Shown here in pieces: positions 1-5,831 of a DNA stretch of 11,614 nt. The first letter of the stretch is position 1; each line of letters opens with the position of its first letter. Source of the DNA: JBOGEN01 sp050743265 (GTDB taxonomy: Bacteria; Actinomycetota; Actinomycetes; JBOGEN01); NCBI GenBank assembly GCA_050743265.1, contig JBOGEN010000095.1:1-11614 (forward strand), given 5' to 3'. The notes under the pieces are model-generated. The model was not told the origin of the DNA, made no database searches, and saw nothing but the letters and a program-made list of their open reading frames with translations. The translations under genes and the position numbers were made by a program.

Positions 1-111
1 ATCCGCGCGTTCGCCCCGGCGGTGCTGCGCGGCGCCGAGCTGGTGCACGAGCGGCTGCGCTATCCCACGACGGCCGCGTCCAGGTCGACGGGCGCGTCGA
101 TCAGCCCGTAG
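1..111 (+). CDS. Possible 3' end of a convergent gene (partial)
   Basis: Plus-strand frame 1 is open from the window edge to a TAG at 109-111 and reads IRAFAPAVLRGAELVHERLR followed by a short Ser/Thr-rich tail. The pattern (hydrophobic and charged helix near the C-terminus) faintly recalls the last helix of IclR regulators, such as the ending of the IclR protein at 5824-6603. If real, it would overlap the binding-protein gene tail-to-tail by about 50 bases. With only 36 residues and high GC, an open frame by chance is quite possible. I do not assign a function. Confidence 0.25.
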   Translation: MRAFAPAVLRGAELVHERLRYPTTAASRSTGASISP

Positions 112-1019
112 TCGACCATCAACCCCATCACCAGCTCCAACGACGCGCGGTCGGTCGTGCCGCGCCACAGGTTGATCCGCACCCGCTCGGCCAGCGCGGG
201 ATCCGTCTCGCTGATGCGCGGCAGGGCCTCGCGGAACGCCGCGGGATCGGCGGCGACGGCGTCCCCGGTGGCCTTGACCGCACGCTGGAAGCCCTGCACC
301 AGCTCCGGCTGGGACGCCACCAGCTCGCGGTTCATGAGGTAGGTGCCGATCTGCAGGCCGGGCCGCAGCTCCGTGTAGGGGCGGCCGATGATCCGCAGCC
401 CGTTGTCCTCGGCGACCGTGATGAACGGCTCGATGACCACGGCGGCGGCGACGTCACCGCGCTCGACCGCGGCCGCCATCTCCGGGAACGGGATCTCGAC
501 GAACTGGACGGCGTCGTCGGACAGGCCGGCCTGCTGCAGCTCGTGCCCGACCACGATGTCGTTGATGTTGCGCAAGCTGTTGACGGCGACCCGCTGACCC
601 ACGAGGTCGGCGATGCCCGCGGCCGGGCTGCCTCCGGCCACCATGAGGGCCGAGAAGTCCTGGGCGGGATCCTCGGCGGTACTCGTGCCGGCCGCCACCA
701 TCTGGATGGGCAGGCCCTGGTCGATCGCGATGATGCCGGACACGATGTTCGAGCCGGCGACGTCGAGGTCGCCGCTCACCAGCTGCGGGATCACCGTCGC
801 CCCGCCCGAGGACGACGAGATCTCCAGGTCGATGCCGTTGTCGGCGAAGAAGCCCTGCTCGTCGCCGTAGGTGAGGAAGTTGAGCGGTGCGCCCGCCGTC
901 TCGGCGACCCGCACCTTCGTCAGGCCGTCCGCGCCCTGCTCGGGGCCCGAGCCGCCGGAGCAGGCGGTCGTCAGCAGTGCGGCCGCGGCGACGATGCCGA
1001 GCCAGTGTCTGATCTTCAT
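60..1019 (-). CDS. ABC transporter substrate-binding lipoprotein, NitT/TauT (SsuA/NMT1-like) type
   Basis: This is a 319-residue extracytoplasmic solute-binding protein that would deliver substrate to the permeases encoded just upstream. A lipoprotein signal is clear: MKIRHW, a hydrophobic core, then lipobox LTTAC with Cys20 as the lipidated residue, followed by a Gly/Ser-rich linker. The mature part has the NMT1/SsuA-like pattern: VRVAETAGAPLNFLTYGDEQGFF near the start (shown split: VRVAETAGAP, LNFLTYGDEQGFF), a GIDLEI strand, PQLVSGDLDVAGSN, and VEIPFPEMAAAVERGDVAAA, followed by EPF. The ATG at 1017-1019 has GGAG seven bases upstream and overlaps the ATPase stop as ATGA, so the two are probably translationally coupled. 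The substrate cannot be read from sequence. The family carries nitrate, sulfonates, taurine, thiamine pyrimidines and aromatic acids; the neighbouring oxygenases suggest an organic carbon source. It is the last gene of the operon. Confidence 0.93.
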   Translation of the reverse strand: MKIRHWLGIVAAAALLTTACSGGSGPEQGADGLTKVRVAETAGAPLNFLTYGDEQGFFADNGIDLEISSSSGGATVIPQLVSGDLDVAGSNIVSGIIAIDQGLPIQMVAAGTSTAEDPAQDFSALMVAGGSPAAGIADLVGQRVAVNSLRNINDIVVGHELQQAGLSDDAVQFVEIPFPEMAAAVERGDVAAAVVIEPFITVAEDNGLRIIGRPYTELRPGLQIGTYLMNRELVASQPELVQGFQRAVKATGDAVAADPAAFREALPRISETDPALAERVRINLWRGTTDRASLELVMGLMVDYGLIDAPVDLDAAVVG

Positions 1020-1792
1020 GGGTTCACTCCGGCCGGGTCGGGGGCACGCAGGCTGGACAGCACGCGGGAGCGCAGCTCGCCGAACCCGGGGAGCCGCTTG
1101 GTGGTGAGCTGGTCGCGCTCGGCGGGCAGGTCGATCTCCACCACCTCGTGCACGTGCGCGGGACGGTGCAGCACGAGCACGCGCTGGGACAGGTACACGG
1201 CCTCGTCGATGTCGTGCGTGACGAACAGGACGGTGATCTCGTACCTCCGCCACACCTCGAGCAGCAGGTCCTCGAGGTCGGAGCGGGTCTGTGCGTCCAC
1301 CGACGCGAACGGCTCGTCCATGAGCAGCAGGCGCGGCTTGAACGCCAGCGCCCGCGCGATGGCGACGCGCTGCTGCATCCCCCCGGAGAGCTGCCACGGG
1401 TACGCGCGGTTGCGCCCGACGAGGCCGACCGCGTCGAGCGCCTCCTCGGTGGCCGCCTTCGCGTCCGCCCTCGACATCCCGCGGTAGCGCAGCGGGAAGG
1501 AGACGTTGCGCTCGACGGTCATCCACGGGAGCAGCGACCGGCTGTAGTCCTGGAACACGAACGCGAGGTCCTCGGGCGGGCCGTCGACCTGCTGGCCCTC
1601 CAGCAGGATCTGGCCGCTCGTCGGCGGCAGCAGACCGGACAGGCAGCGGAGCATCGTGGTCTTGCCGCAGCCCGAGGAGCCCAGGATGCAGACCAGCTCC
1701 TTCTCGCCGACGGTGAACGACAGGTCCGCCACCGCGGTACGCCCCTCCGGCGGACTGCCGTAGACCTTGCGCAGGTTCGAGACCTCGAGCAC
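1016..1792 (-). CDS. ABC transporter ATP-binding protein, NitT/TauT (SsuB/TauB-like) type
   Basis: This 258-residue cytoplasmic ATPase powers the importer. All core motifs are intact: Walker A GSSGCGKTT (residues 38-46), Q-loop Gln81 in VFQDYSRSLLPW, signature LSGGMQQR (135-142), Walker B RLLLMDEP (154-161) and switch His193 in VTHD. The SLLPWMTV segment after the Q-loop is typical of nitrate/sulfonate/taurine importers. The start is a GTG at 1790-1792 with GAGAGG about eight bases upstream; it gives MLEVSNLRKVYG, the usual N-terminus. The start lies 13 bases after the permease 2 stop, and its own stop overlaps the next gene's ATG. Length is normal and nothing is missing. Confidence 0.96.
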   Translation of the reverse strand: MLEVSNLRKVYGSPPEGRTAVADLSFTVGEKELVCILGSSGCGKTTMLRCLSGLLPPTSGQILLEGQQVDGPPEDLAFVFQDYSRSLLPWMTVERNVSFPLRYRGMSRADAKAATEEALDAVGLVGRNRAYPWQLSGGMQQRVAIARALAFKPRLLLMDEPFASVDAQTRSDLEDLLLEVWRRYEITVLFVTHDIDEAVYLSQRVLVLHRPAHVHEVVEIDLPAERDQLTTKRLPGFGELRSRVLSSLRAPDPAGVNP

Positions 1793-1805
1793 GTGGGACC
1801 TCTCG

Positions 1806-2684
1806 CTAGGACGACGCCGTGTGCGAGGCGTCGCGTGCGGGGGCTGTGGGGGCGGTGGTGGGCGCCGGGGACCGTGACGTCGAGCCGGAGCCGCTCTGCC
1901 GCGCGTTCTCGGACAGCAGGCCCTTCGCGCCGCGGTGCCAGAAGAGGAAGCGGGCCTCGACCTGGAGGAAGACCCAGGTGAGCAGGTAGCCGATCAGCCC
2001 GAGCACGACGATCCCCGTCCACATCTCCGGGATCGCGAAGCTGCGCTGCGACTCGAGGATGAAGTACCCGAGGCCGTTGGTGCTGGCCACCATCTCGGAG
2101 ATCACCATGAGGATGATCCCGATCGAGAGGCTCGTCCTCATGCCGGCGAAGATCCGCGGGCTGGCCGCGGGCAGGACGATGTGCAGCAGCCTGGCGTGCC
2201 CAGGGATCCGGTACGAGCGCGCCATGTCGACCTGCTCGGTCTCCAGGCTGCGTACGCCGTCGATCGTGTTGAGCAGGATCGGCCACACCGTGCCCAGCGC
2301 GATGATGAAGATCTTCGCGTTGTCGCCGCTGCCCCAGAGCAGCAGCGCGAACGGGATGAGCGCCGGCGCCGGCAGGGCGCGGAGGAACTCGACGACGGGC
2401 TCAGAGGCCACCCGCGCGGTACGGGACAGCCCGAGCGCGACGCCGGCCACGACCCCGGCCACGACCGCGATGACGTAGCCGACGAGGAGCCGGCCCAGGC
2501 TCGGCACGAGGTCGGTCTGGATGCCGTGGAACAGCCACGTCTCGCGGAACTCCCGCACGATGTCGCCCAGCGGGGGGAAGTAGAACTGGCCCGCCTGTGC
2601 GCTCCACACCCCGTACCCGGCGAGCACGACCACCGGCAGGACGAACTGGAGCAGGAAGAGCCCCACCCGCGAGCCGAACCTCAC
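1806..2684 (-). CDS. ABC transporter permease 2 (NitT/TauT type, BPD_transp_1 fold)
   Basis: This is a 292-residue inner-membrane permease. Hydrophobic segments start at FLLQFVLPVVVLAGYGVW (about residues 9-26), continue with VGYVIAVVAGVVAGVALGL, and include several more up to IVVLGLIGYLLTWVFL. The cytoplasmic EAA loop that docks on the ATPase is MARSYRIPGHARLLHIVLPA; the usual Gly after the EAA stretch is replaced by Arg (SYR), unlike SYG in permease 1. The start is a GTG at 2682-2684 that overlaps the upstream stop as GTGA, with a strong GGGAGG Shine-Dalgarno about seven bases before it. The C-terminal tail of about 30 residues is Ser/Thr/Pro/Ala-rich and likely disordered. The same frame stays open far upstream, but that part only shadows permease 1. 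Confidence 0.94.
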   Translation of the reverse strand: MRFGSRVGLFLLQFVLPVVVLAGYGVWSAQAGQFYFPPLGDIVREFRETWLFHGIQTDLVPSLGRLLVGYVIAVVAGVVAGVALGLSRTARVASEPVVEFLRALPAPALIPFALLLWGSGDNAKIFIIALGTVWPILLNTIDGVRSLETEQVDMARSYRIPGHARLLHIVLPAASPRIFAGMRTSLSIGIILMVISEMVASTNGLGYFILESQRSFAIPEMWTGIVVLGLIGYLLTWVFLQVEARFLFWHRGAKGLLSENARQSGSGSTSRSPAPTTAPTAPARDASHTASS

Positions 2685-3535
2685 CGCGCCACCTCCCGGT
2701 GCGCGGGGTGCCACCGCAGCAGGCGCCGCTCGGCCGAGGAGAACACCGAGTTGAGCAGCCAGCCGAGCAGCCCGGTGGCGAGGATGAGCGCGTACATCTG
2801 CGGGATCGCGCCGTTCACCTGGGACACGACGATCGCGCGGCCGAGCCCGGGCGCGCCCACGATCTCCGCCGTGACCGCGAGGATGAGCGCGATCGCGGAC
2901 GAGATCCGCAGGCCCGTCGCCACGTACGGCGCCGCGCTCGGCATCGTGATCCGGGTGAAGATGGCCCACCGCTTCAGCCCGTACGAGCGAGCGGTGTCGC
3001 GCGCCACCGGGTCGACGTCCTGCACGCCGTAGATCGTCTGGAACATGATCGGCCAGAAGGTCGCGAACGCGATGAGGAAGACCTTCATCGCGTGACCGGA
3101 GCCGAAGACGAGCACGGCCAGCGGGATGAGTGCCACCGACGGCACCGGCCGAAGGAACTCGATCGTGAGCCGGCTCGCGTGGAACGCGAGGCGGCTGGCG
3201 CCCAGCAGCGTGCCGATCGGGACAGCGAGCACGGTGGCGATGGCGAGGCCCGCCGCCCAGCCGCGCATCGTCCTGTCGACCTCGATCCAGAGGCCGGGAT
3301 CCGTGAGCAGCACGGCGAGCTCGGCGTAGATCTCGCTGACCGGCGGGAACGACTCGGGCGGCAGGACGCCGGTACGCGACAGCATCTCGAACACGGCGAG
3401 CACGCCGATGACACCCGCCACCCGGGTCAGCAGGTCCCTGCCCCCGCGCCTGAACCGCCGCCGACGCCCCGCTGCCGGCGTCGCCTCCTCGCGCGCGGCG
3501 TCCGACGTCGGCGCCGGGCGAGTCTGCGCGCTCAT
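2681..3535 (-). CDS. ABC transporter permease 1 (NitT/TauT type, BPD_transp_1 fold)
   Basis: This is a 284-residue inner-membrane permease and the first gene of the importer operon. The N-terminus is a hydrophilic, Arg-rich tail (RRRRFRRGG) before the first membrane segment, VAGVIGVLAVFEML. The conserved region includes EFLRPVPSVALIPLAVLVFG and the EAA loop DTARSYGLKRWAIFTRITMP (Gly present), followed by AEIVGAPGLG. Together with permease 2 it would form a heterodimeric channel. I chose ATG at 3533-3535. It lacks a good Shine-Dalgarno, and an in-frame TTG at 3545-3547 with GGAAG five bases upstream is a realistic alternative (four residues longer). The frame opens as far as 3652, but that extension crosses the operator region and has no transporter character. 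Confidence 0.92.
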   Translation of the reverse strand: MSAQTRPAPTSDAAREEATPAAGRRRRFRRGGRDLLTRVAGVIGVLAVFEMLSRTGVLPPESFPPVSEIYAELAVLLTDPGLWIEVDRTMRGWAAGLAIATVLAVPIGTLLGASRLAFHASRLTIEFLRPVPSVALIPLAVLVFGSGHAMKVFLIAFATFWPIMFQTIYGVQDVDPVARDTARSYGLKRWAIFTRITMPSAAPYVATGLRISSAIALILAVTAEIVGAPGLGRAIVVSQVNGAIPQMYALILATGLLGWLLNSVFSSAERRLLRWHPAHREVAR

Positions 3536-3545
3536 CGGGTGGGCC

Positions 3546-3560
3546 AACGGAGCTTCCGTT
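3546..3560. repeat. Short perfect hairpin before permease 1
   Basis: AACGGA-GCT-TCCGTT is a 6-bp perfect inverted repeat with a 3-base loop. It lies 10 bases before the chosen ATG of permease 1 and contains the only purine-rich (GGAAG) ribosome-site candidate on the minus strand. In mRNA it could fold and hide that site; this is inferred from position only. Confidence 0.4.
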
Positions 3561-3632
3561 CCTCGGCGAGTGGAGCGGCCCTGCTGCCCCGGCCCTCGGA
3601 CGAGAGCACGGTGGTCGAGCCGGTCCCGGGTG

Positions 3633-3654
3633 ATATGCGCGGAACCGCACATAT
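3633..3654. promoter_or_regulatory. 22-bp near-palindrome upstream of the importer operon (operator candidate)
   Basis: The arms ATATGCGCGG and CCGCACATAT flank a central AA and pair at 9 of 10 positions. The site lies about 100 bases upstream of permease 1 and downstream of the candidate promoter at 3682-3711, so a protein bound here could block transcription. The A/T-rich ends stand out in this GC-rich region. The regulator is unknown; its sequence differs from the TTCCGCA-type sites. Confidence 0.5.
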
Positions 3655-3704
3655 GCCGTCTACTGGATGGATCAGGCGTATACGGTAGACGGCTGATCCC
3701 GTAT
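3655..3704. promoter_or_regulatory. Cluster of overlapping inverted repeats with three GTNNAC cores
   Basis: Several perfect inverted repeats are nested here. GCCGTCTAC (3655-3663) pairs with GTAGACGGC (3685-3693), GGATCAG (3669-3675) with CTGATCC (3693-3699), and ATACGG (3680-3685) with CCGTAT (3699-3704); CGTATACG (3677-3684) is itself a palindrome. Three GTNNAC cores occur: GTCTAC at 3658, GTATAC at 3678 and GTAGAC at 3685; the first two are 20 bp apart, about two helix turns. GT-N2-AC is the core recognised by many FadR-subfamily GntR regulators, but no GntR gene is in this window. The cluster overlaps the candidate -10 of the importer promoter, which suggests repression. Confidence 0.5.
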
Positions 3705-3711
3705 GAAGCAA
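3682..3711 (-). promoter_or_regulatory. Candidate promoter of the importer operon
   Basis: On the minus strand, TTGCTT (3706-3711) and TACCGT (3682-3687) are separated by 18 bases and resemble a housekeeping-sigma -35/-10 pair (TAnnnT). Transcription would start near 3675 and leave a leader of roughly 140 bases before permease 1. The operator at 3727-3741 lies just upstream of the -35, and the inverted-repeat cluster lies over the -10. This is a consensus match only. Confidence 0.4.
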
Positions 3712-3726
3712 CAGCCGGCGTACGGA

Positions 3727-3741
3727 TTCCGCAGTGCGGAA
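3727..3741. promoter_or_regulatory. Perfect 15-bp palindrome, candidate IclR operator (site 1)
   Basis: TTCCGCA-G-TGCGGAA is a perfect palindrome with 7-bp arms around one base, the size and shape of IclR-family operators. It lies 30 bases past the monooxygenase stop and about 60 bases upstream of the inferred importer start site, a position suited to an activator. Two close variants flank the promoter of the iclR gene at 5824. The single-base centre makes it a poor RNA hairpin, so it is unlikely to be a terminator. Confidence 0.6.
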
Positions 3742-3770
3742 GAACTCACCGCGAGTCCGAGTGCCGTCGC

Positions 3771-5699
3771 TCACCGGAACTCGTAGTGCGCGGCGTCCGG
3801 CGCACGGGTCAGCTGCCAGTACTCGAGGATCGGGAACGGCCAGACCTGCGCCACCCGGCCGAGCTCGTTCTTGTACCAGCTGTTGACGGTGGACGCTCCC
3901 CAGGCCATGCACGCGTTGCCCTCGTCGATGCGCCGGTTGTAGCTGTCGAACGGCTCGCGACGGCAGTCCATCGCCCGGTGCCCGCCCTCCAGCAGCATGC
4001 GCAGACACTCGAGTGTGTAGTGCACCGCGTTCTCCGAGAACAGGAGGATGCTGCCGTTGATGACGAGGTTGGTGTTCGGGCCGTACACGCAGAACAGGTT
4101 GGGGAACCCCGGGACGTTGATGCCGAGGAACGCCCGCGCGTCCCCCTTCCAGTGCTCGTGCAGGTCGAGCCCGTCCTTGCCGCGGACCGTCATCGGCGCG
4201 AGGAACTCCGAGGCCCGGAACCCGGTCGCGTACACGATGACGTCGACCGCGTGCAAGGTGCCGTCCCGCGTCATGATGCCGTCAGGGGTGATCTCTTCGA
4301 TCCCCTCGGTGACGAGGTGCACGTTGTCCTGCTTGAGCGCGGCAGGCCACACCCCGTTGTCGCGCATCATCCGCTTCGCGCCGGGCGGGTAGTCGGGCAC
4401 GACCTTGGCCAACAGGTCCGGCCGGTCGCCGAACTGCGCGTGCAGGTGGTGCACCAGCGCCTGGCGCAGCGCTTCGTTGGCCTCGGACACCGAGACGTCG
4501 TGCTCCCACTCAGGGTCGACCTGGACGAACGGGCGGCGCCCCTCGACCGACATCCAGAACTGGTAGAAGCGGAACCAGCGGTGGTAGGAGGGCACGCGGC
4601 CGAACAGCCACCGCATCCCCGCCGGGATGTCGTCGTGGTAGGCGGGCGTCGGCAGCATCCACGGCGGGGTCCGCTGGAAGACGGTGAGCTCGCGCACCTG
4701 CCCGGCGATGCTCGGCACGACCTGGTACGCGCTCGCACCGGTGCCCACGACGGCCACCCGCAGGCCGCGCAGGTCGACGTCGTGGTTCCACTGCGCGCTG
4801 TGCCAGGACAGCCCGGCGAAGGAGTCCCTGCCCGCGATGTCCGGGAGGCTCGGGCGGTTGAGCTGGCCGACCGCCGTGACGACCGCGGAGACCCTCAGCG
4901 ACTCTTCGGACCGGTCGGGCGTCCGCAGCCGCACCGTCCAGGTCGCGGTGTCCTCGTCGTACGTCGCGGCCAGTGCCTCCGTGCGGAACCGGATGTGCTG
5001 CCGCAGCCCGAACTCCTCGCTGACGTCGCGGAAGTAGTCGCGGATCGCGTCCCGGGGTGAGAACTGCTGCGGCCAGTCCGCCTTCTGCGCGAACGAGAAG
5101 CTGTAGGCGAAGTTGTTCGTGTCGAGCCGGCAGCCCGGGTAGCTGTTCTCGTACCAGACTCCCCCGACCTCGGGGTTCTTCTCGAGGACGACGAACGGGA
5201 CGCCGGCCTGGGCGAGCCGGTGCGCGGCCACCAGCCCGGACATGCCCGCGCCGATCACGGCCACGGAGAAGTCCGCGTCCGGGGCGACCTCCTGCATCGT
5301 CCAGCCCGGTGCCCCGGCGTCGTCCGGGAGCCCGAGCTCGTGGCTCATCAGCGGCAGGTACTCCTCGGGGGCGTCGCCCGCGATGAACGCCATCAGCTGC
5401 CTGAGCTGCTCCGGCCCCGGGTCGGGCGCGCACCGCCCCCCGCTGTCACGGAACCGCCGCAGTGCGGCGAACGCCGCCTCCCTCCCCCGGACCTGTGCCT
5501 CGGGGGACATCCCCCCGTGCGCGTCGACTCCGGACGCCCGCGGGACGAGCGGGGGACGCAGTGCCGGGTCGACCAGCGACATGTCGCCGGTGACGTGCGC
5601 GAGCGCGGCCAGCAGGGGCGGCAGCTCGGCGTCGAGGAGCATCTCGCGGAGGGTCGCGTCGTCCGCGTCGAGCGGCTGGACCGGCGGCGAGACGGGCAC
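3771..5699 (-). CDS. Type I Baeyer-Villiger monooxygenase, 4-hydroxyacetophenone monooxygenase-like
   Basis: This is a 642-residue FAD/NADPH enzyme predicted to insert one oxygen atom beside a ketone carbonyl, giving an ester. Residues 1-140 form the extra N-terminal domain (DDATLREMLLDAELPPLL, then HVTGD) seen in 4-hydroxyacetophenone monooxygenase (HapE, about 640 residues) and absent from cyclohexanone-type enzymes. The FAD-binding Rossmann motif is GAGMSG (150-155). The family fingerprint FxGxxxHxxxW(P/D) appears as FAGLSWHSAQWN (294-305), with Asn at the last place. The NADPH-binding motif is GTGASA (319-324). Near the end are FCVYGPNTNLV and EGNACMAWGASTVNSWYKN, also HapE-like. The GTG start at 5697-5699 has GGAGG about eight bases upstream. 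It is divergent from an iclR gene, with operator-like sites between. Substrate range is not readable; an aryl or alkyl ketone is likely. Confidence 0.93.
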   Translation of the reverse strand: MPVSPPVQPLDADDATLREMLLDAELPPLLAALAHVTGDMSLVDPALRPPLVPRASGVDAHGGMSPEAQVRGREAAFAALRRFRDSGGRCAPDPGPEQLRQLMAFIAGDAPEEYLPLMSHELGLPDDAGAPGWTMQEVAPDADFSVAVIGAGMSGLVAAHRLAQAGVPFVVLEKNPEVGGVWYENSYPGCRLDTNNFAYSFSFAQKADWPQQFSPRDAIRDYFRDVSEEFGLRQHIRFRTEALAATYDEDTATWTVRLRTPDRSEESLRVSAVVTAVGQLNRPSLPDIAGRDSFAGLSWHSAQWNHDVDLRGLRVAVVGTGASAYQVVPSIAGQVRELTVFQRTPPWMLPTPAYHDDIPAGMRWLFGRVPSYHRWFRFYQFWMSVEGRRPFVQVDPEWEHDVSVSEANEALRQALVHHLHAQFGDRPDLLAKVVPDYPPGAKRMMRDNGVWPAALKQDNVHLVTEGIEEITPDGIMTRDGTLHAVDVIVYATGFRASEFLAPMTVRGKDGLDLHEHWKGDARAFLGINVPGFPNLFCVYGPNTNLVINGSILLFSENAVHYTLECLRMLLEGGHRAMDCRREPFDSYNRRIDEGNACMAWGASTVNSWYKNELGRVAQVWPFPILEYWQLTRAPDAAHYEFR

Positions 5700-5771
5700 G
5701 GTGTGACCTCCGACGGCTCCCGACCGGGCCAGGGCGACCAGAGACGAATGGGACGTGACGAGCGAGATGCG

Positions 5772-5801
5772 AGGCTAGGCCATGCCTTCCGCAGTTGGGA
5801 A
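5772..5801 (-). promoter_or_regulatory. Candidate promoter of the monooxygenase gene
   Basis: On the minus strand, TTCCCA (5796-5801) and TAGCCT (5772-5777) are 18 bases apart and could serve as -35 and -10. The operator-like site at 5787-5801 covers the -35 and much of the spacer, so a bound IclR protein would compete with or recruit RNA polymerase. The -35 match is weak. Confidence 0.35.
5787..5801. promoter_or_regulatory. Candidate IclR operator (site 2)
   Basis: TTCCGCAGTTGGGAA matches the perfect site at 3727-3741 in 13 of 15 positions; the left arm and centre (TTCCGCAGT) are identical. It lies in the divergent region between the monooxygenase and iclR genes. Its centre (5794) is exactly 30 bp from the centre of site 3 (5824), about three helix turns, so both sites would lie on the same DNA face. 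Confidence 0.55.
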
Positions 5802-5811
5802 GTCGCCGTGT

Positions 5812-5817
5812 TATTGT
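5812..5817 (+). promoter_or_regulatory. Candidate -10 element for a leaderless iclR transcript
   Basis: TATTGT (TAnnnT) ends six bases before the ATG at 5824, so transcription could begin at or near the start codon. This leaderless arrangement, common in actinobacteria, would explain why there is no Shine-Dalgarno before that ATG. It falls between operator sites 2 and 3. No convincing -35 is seen. Confidence 0.4.
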
Positions 5818-5831
5818 TCCGCGATGAGGAA
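5817..5831. promoter_or_regulatory. Candidate IclR operator (site 3), overlapping the iclR start codon
   Basis: TTCCGCGATGAGGAA matches the perfect site at 3727-3741 in 12 of 15 positions and keeps both outer arms (TTCCGC and GGAA). It is centred on the ATG at 5824. Binding here would block iclR transcription, the usual autorepression of this family. Being partly coding, the match could be chance, but its 30-bp spacing from site 2 argues for function. Confidence 0.45.

Noticed and set aside
1020..1526. Upstream extension of the binding-protein frame to 488 residues
   Set aside because: It shadows the ATPase in another frame; the true start at 1019 begins a textbook lipoprotein signal.
2685..3650. 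Upstream extension of the permease 2 frame into a 614-residue protein
   Set aside because: The extension is a frame-shifted shadow of permease 1; transporter features begin only after the GTG at 2684, which has a good ribosome site.
3711..3721. ACAGCCGGCGT shared with 6622-6632 as a possible direct repeat or attachment site
   Set aside because: Eleven GC-rich bases at two places with no integrase and no shared flanks; chance is likely.
3727..3741. Palindrome after the monooxygenase as a transcription terminator
   Set aside because: The centre is one base, too tight for an RNA loop without melting pairs, and no T tract follows; repeated copies elsewhere favour an operator.
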